Assembly: GCA_019894885.1 (NCBI GenBank) | Contig: JAGXNP010000013.1 | Location: 1 to 32,867 of the forward strand | Direction of reading: 5' to 3' | Source of the DNA: Promethearchaeota archaeon | Lineage (GTDB): Archaea > Asgardarchaeota > Lokiarchaeia > Sigyniarchaeales > SOKP01 | Length of the DNA stretch: 32,867 bases | Shown here: positions 29,578 through 32,867 of the stretch, in pieces | Numbering within the stretch: position 1 is the first letter of the stretch | How the letters are laid out: each line of letters starts with the position of its first letter | Made by a program: the position numbers and the translations under genes | Notes under the pieces: generated by a model | The model's database searches: none | What the model was told of the DNA's origin: nothing | The model's input: the letters and a program-made list of their open reading frames with translations, nothing else

Positions 29578-30612
29578 GTGAAAGTAATGGGTAATCAGAA
29601 TGAGATAAAGGATTCGTCTAATTTGTTTAATGACGATGGCTCCCTTGTTCAACGGGGATGGGCAAGAAAGCCTATGCTGAAATACAACAAGGATAAAATT
29701 GGAAAAGGGTGGTCTCGGATTAAAGAGTGGGATCATTTATCAGTTTTAAACAAGGATTTTGGTTTCCAATTAACCATAGGAGATATAGGATACTTAACTC
29801 AAATGAGTTATGTGTGGCTTAATTTCGAAAAAAAAGAACGAGATGGAAGGGGTTTATTTAAATTTTTTACAAAATCAAAAGTGCTCCCATTGAATTCTTT
29901 AGAGGACAGTGAAATTGAGTTTCCTACTAAAAAATTTAATGCTACAATCTCAAGACAGAAAAACACAAGAGTACTTACAATTGATGATCCCTCGTTTCAA
30001 GATAAAGGGTTAAAAGGAAGTATTGTATTGAAGGATGATCCTAAAGCTGATAATACCGTAGTTGTGACGGGATATAAAGAGGACCCAAGGTTGTTCTATT
30101 ATAACCATAAGATTAATTACATGCCTGCGGAAGGCTCTCTTACTATTGGAGATAAATCGTATTTTTTTGAACCTGAAACTTCTTATGGGCTCATGGACTG
30201 GGGTCGTGGAATATGGCCCTACAAGACTCATTGGTTATGGGGTTCGGGTTGCGGGCTCGTAGATGGAATCCCTGTTGCGTTTAATATTGGCTACGGTTTT
30301 GGAGATTTATCTACTCATACTGAAAATATCATATTTTACGACGGAAAAGCGCACAAAATTGATGAAGTCATATTTCATCATGAAAATAGAGACCCAACAA
30401 AACCTTGGAAATTTACTAGTAACGATAATAGGTTTAATATGGTTTTGAAACCACTTATTCCAAATAGGGAAAAGATAAATTTTGGTGTTATCTATTCTAA
30501 TTCGTCATTATTGCATGGTTTATATTCTGGAGAAGTGGTTTTAGACAATGGAGAAACAATCAAGATTGAAAATATGTTAGGACACGCCGAAGATATATAT
30601 TGGCGTTGGTAA
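29578..30612 (+). CDS. DUF2804 family protein
   Basis: 'GWARKPMLKYNKDKIG...RIKEWDHLSVLNKDFGFQLTIGDIGYL' and 'SYGLMDWGRGIWPYKTHWLWGSGCG' match my recollection of DUF2804; start GTG or ATG at 29587; 36 bp after the PLP enzyme. Confidence 0.75.
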   Translation: MKVMGNQNEIKDSSNLFNDDGSLVQRGWARKPMLKYNKDKIGKGWSRIKEWDHLSVLNKDFGFQLTIGDIGYLTQMSYVWLNFEKKERDGRGLFKFFTKSKVLPLNSLEDSEIEFPTKKFNATISRQKNTRVLTIDDPSFQDKGLKGSIVLKDDPKADNTVVVTGYKEDPRLFYYNHKINYMPAEGSLTIGDKSYFFEPETSYGLMDWGRGIWPYKTHWLWGSGCGLVDGIPVAFNIGYGFGDLSTHTENIIFYDGKAHKIDEVIFHHENRDPTKPWKFTSNDNRFNMVLKPLIPNREKINFGVIYSNSSLLHGLYSGEVVLDNGETIKIENMLGHAEDIYWRW

Positions 30613-30635
30613 AAGAAGTAGAAAAACTTTTTTTT

Positions 30636-31544
30636 TTAATGATTTATAATAACTTCATAAGAATGCTGTTCAAACAAATTAGCTATTCTTTCTAGATTTT
30701 CATCGGGAAAATCTCCCATATCCTTATATAAGTCTCCCATTCCAACTTTCTCATACTTAGTTTTCGTTAATTTATTATAGGGCATTAAATGTATTTGACC
30801 CTTGTAATTAATTTTTTGTAAAAAGGTTATTATATGTTGAATTGTGCTTACATCTGTATTAACTCCCGGGATTAAAGGGATTCGGGGTATAATTCTTTCA
30901 CTTCCAACTTTGGAGAGAATTTTAGAGAAGTTTGTAAGAATCTTTTCATTAAATACATCAGTAAATTCCTTATGTTTTTCACTATCAATTAATTTGATAT
31001 CAAATAGAAATAAATCTACATATTTCACTAATTCGCTAGTAAAATCTTCATTAAAGTAGCCACATGTTTCCAATGCCGTGTGTATCCCTTGTTTTTTTAA
31101 TGCTTTAAGCAATTCTAAAAGATAATTGATTTGCATGGTAGGTTCTCCTCCAGAAATAGTTGCTCCTCCACCAGAATTATCGTAAAAAGGTTTATCCTTT
31201 AATACAAATTCTACCAGTCCTTCCACGGAGCTCTCTCTACCAATAATTTCCATTACTTGATTCGGGCATATTTCAGAGCATTTTCCACACATAGTACAGA
31301 GGGCTTTATCTCTCTTAATTTCGTCATTTAATAACTGAAGAGCATTATTAGGGCACGCATTAACGCAAATTTCACATAGTTGACATTTTTCTTTAAAATA
31401 AGACATTTCAGGGGATAATTTTTGCGACTCGGGATTTTGGCACCATTTACACCTTAGAGGGCAACCCTTCAAGAAAATTATCGTTCTAATACCAGGGCCA
31501 TCATATATTGCATAATTTTGAATATCAAATATAATTCCGTTCAT
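30636..31544 (-). CDS. glycyl-radical enzyme activating protein (radical SAM, PflA/YjjW-like, two extra 4Fe-4S ferredoxin motifs)
   Basis: 'GPGIRTIIFLKGCPLRCKWC' (CxxxCxxC), 'CQLCEICVNACP' and 'CTMCGKCSEICP' ferredoxin motifs, 'GGGATISGGEPTMQ'. Confidence 0.95.
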   Translation of the reverse strand: MNGIIFDIQNYAIYDGPGIRTIIFLKGCPLRCKWCQNPESQKLSPEMSYFKEKCQLCEICVNACPNNALQLLNDEIKRDKALCTMCGKCSEICPNQVMEIIGRESSVEGLVEFVLKDKPFYDNSGGGATISGGEPTMQINYLLELLKALKKQGIHTALETCGYFNEDFTSELVKYVDLFLFDIKLIDSEKHKEFTDVFNEKILTNFSKILSKVGSERIIPRIPLIPGVNTDVSTIQHIITFLQKINYKGQIHLMPYNKLTKTKYEKVGMGDLYKDMGDFPDENLERIANLFEQHSYEVIINH

Positions 31545-31552
31545 AAAACTCT

Positions 31553-32867
31553 TTAAACCATAGTATGTTCAGTTCTCGAAATGATTTCGTCCTGAATTTC
31601 TTTTCCTAAGTCAGTAAAATAAGCAGAGTACCCCCCTACTTTAACAATAATATTTCGATAGCTTTTAGGCTTTATCTGTGCTGCTTTTAAAACATCGGTC
31701 GATACTACAGTAGGTTGGAGTTGTTCTCCCCCTAATTGAAAGTAAGTTTTTATTAACGAAATCCATTTTTTCTTAGATTCTTCAGATTTTCCGATTCCTG
31801 AGGGATGCATCCTAATATTAACTGCACATCCCATTACATGTTCGTATTCTAATGCTGATACAGAGCGCAATACTCCTGTAGGACCATGCTTCTCGACATT
31901 GTAGGGATTACAACTAGCAGCAAATGGTCGACCTCCTAACCTTCCATCAGGGGTTGCTATTGAAATTCTCCCATCATAAGTATGGGTTGTCATACTATTA
32001 ATAAAAGGTGCATAAAATCCATCTCTATAAGTTTTGTATTTGTAAGTCTCATTAAACATATGAGAAGTTACCTTTCTAGCAAGTTCATCTGACTCGGGAT
32101 TGCCATTACCCCATTTTCCATCTAAGTCCAATATTAACTTGTGGATATGTTCATATCCATTACTAAAATTATTATCAATCGCATTAATCAAGTCTTTGAA
32201 AGTGAATTTCTTTTGTTCAAAAATTAGATTTTTAATAACATAGAGCGAATCAATAGTGTTAGCAATACTTGTCATAAATAGAATGCCTTCGCAATCGTAA
32301 ATAGCACCTCCCTCAGTTATATCTCTTTTATTCTCAAGACAACCTTGCATAAAAGCTGAAATGTATGGAGCTGGGAGATATTCAGCGTATAATCTATCGC
32401 GAATTGTAGAGCCTTCAACGATTTTCTTAATCATAAAATCAGACTGAGCGAAAAAACCATCTAAAAACTCCTCAAAATTAGAGAATTTATCGGGATCCCC
32501 TGTTTTTAAACCAGCATTCTTGACCAACCCTACTAAGGTTTGCGAATCGCCATTTCTTAACGCTAAATCAAGCGTTCTGCACAATAATATTGAAGAAAAT
32601 CCTTCTCCTCCTGTCTTTCCTGGACTGCACATGTCTACACAACCTGTAACGGCGTATCCATTCGCATCTTCCTGAGTAAATCCTCTATTCAATAAAGCCT
32701 GAAGGCAAATCTCATCGTTCATTAATGATACGCTAGAGACTCCATGGTAATGTAAATCTGCAACTTTCAATAATAGTTTTTCAGGGCTATTTTTATGTAT
32801 ACGCACAGCAAAATTTAATGAAGCTTTCGAACGATCAACTGCTTCTAGCATAACATATGTCAGTTCG
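31553..32867 (-). CDS. glycyl radical enzyme (PFL/glycerol-dehydratase superfamily), C-terminal part; N-terminus lies beyond the window
   Basis: 'GCVDMCSPGKTGGEG' (Cys loop), 'TPDGRLGGRPFAASCNPYNVEKHGPTGVLRSV', C-terminal Gly-radical motif 'VKVGGYSAYFTDLGKEIQDEIISRTEH'. The reading frame stays open past the called Met (ELTYV|MLEAVD), so the 32851 start is internal. Confidence 0.93.
   Translation of the reverse strand, partial: ELTYVMLEAVDRSKASLNFAVRIHKNSPEKLLLKVADLHYHGVSSVSLMNDEICLQALLNRGFTQEDANGYAVTGCVDMCSPGKTGGEGFSSILLCRTLDLALRNGDSQTLVGLVKNAGLKTGDPDKFSNFEEFLDGFFAQSDFMIKKIVEGSTIRDRLYAEYLPAPYISAFMQGCLENKRDITEGGAIYDCEGILFMTSIANTIDSLYVIKNLIFEQKKFTFKDLINAIDNNFSNGYEHIHKLILDLDGKWGNGNPESDELARKVTSHMFNETYKYKTYRDGFYAPFINSMTTHTYDGRISIATPDGRLGGRPFAASCNPYNVEKHGPTGVLRSVSALEYEHVMGCAVNIRMHPSGIGKSEESKKKWISLIKTYFQLGGEQLQPTVVSTDVLKAAQIKPKSYRNIIVKVGGYSAYFTDLGKEIQDEIISRTEHTMV

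Noticed and set aside
32849-32851. ORF-track Met as true start of the glycyl radical enzyme
   Set aside because: The frame stays open to the window edge (ELTYV before MLEAVD) and GREs are about 800 aa, so this is an internal Met
1-32867. CRISPR arrays, tRNA/rRNA genes, transposases or phage genes
   Set aside because: No regularly spaced repeats, no tRNA T-arm-like GTTCRANNC context in spacers, no rRNA-like sequence, and no transposase/integrase/capsid motifs in the ORFs; read by eye, not by a search tool
24342-32867. Alkylsuccinate synthase (hydrocarbon activation) assignment because a CoA ligase lies near the GRE
   Set aside because: N-terminal half of the GRE is missing and the motifs seen are not diagnostic; no Mcm/CoA-transferase or small Bss/Ass subunits in view

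Overview
This is a 32.9 kb AT-rich, gene-dense archaeal chromosomal window. It is probably from an Asgard (Lokiarchaeia-like) archaeon, inferred from protein style and gene mix and not tested. The left end carries the archaeal DNA-end-resection cluster nurA-herA-mre11-rad50, followed by a YprB/RNase H-fold exonuclease with an HhH-like N-terminus and, convergently, a bacterial-type UvrD/PcrA helicase. The middle holds a class I aminotransferase, a very small Mrr-like nuclease-fold protein, a CxxCxxCC-type cysteine-cluster protein, a UroD-like protein, a PCMT-like methyltransferase with a long helical tail, a rhomboid protease, endonuclease III beside a Trm11-like methyltransferase, a GIFT/IFT52-like protein fused to a C-terminal SAP domain, several membrane proteins and a Taw2/Trm5-like enzyme. 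The right end has a metabolic block: acyl-CoA ligase, FGGY kinase, glutamate-1-semialdehyde-aminomutase-like PLP enzyme, DUF2804 protein, and a glycyl radical enzyme (cut by the window edge) with its activase. The observations most worth following up are the GIFT/IFT52-like + SAP protein, the glycyl radical enzyme with non-canonical CVD and KVGGY motifs, the extended end-processing island with coordinated Mre11/Rad50 motif changes, and perfect inverted repeats in several promoter regions. I saw no tRNA, rRNA, CRISPR array or transposase.
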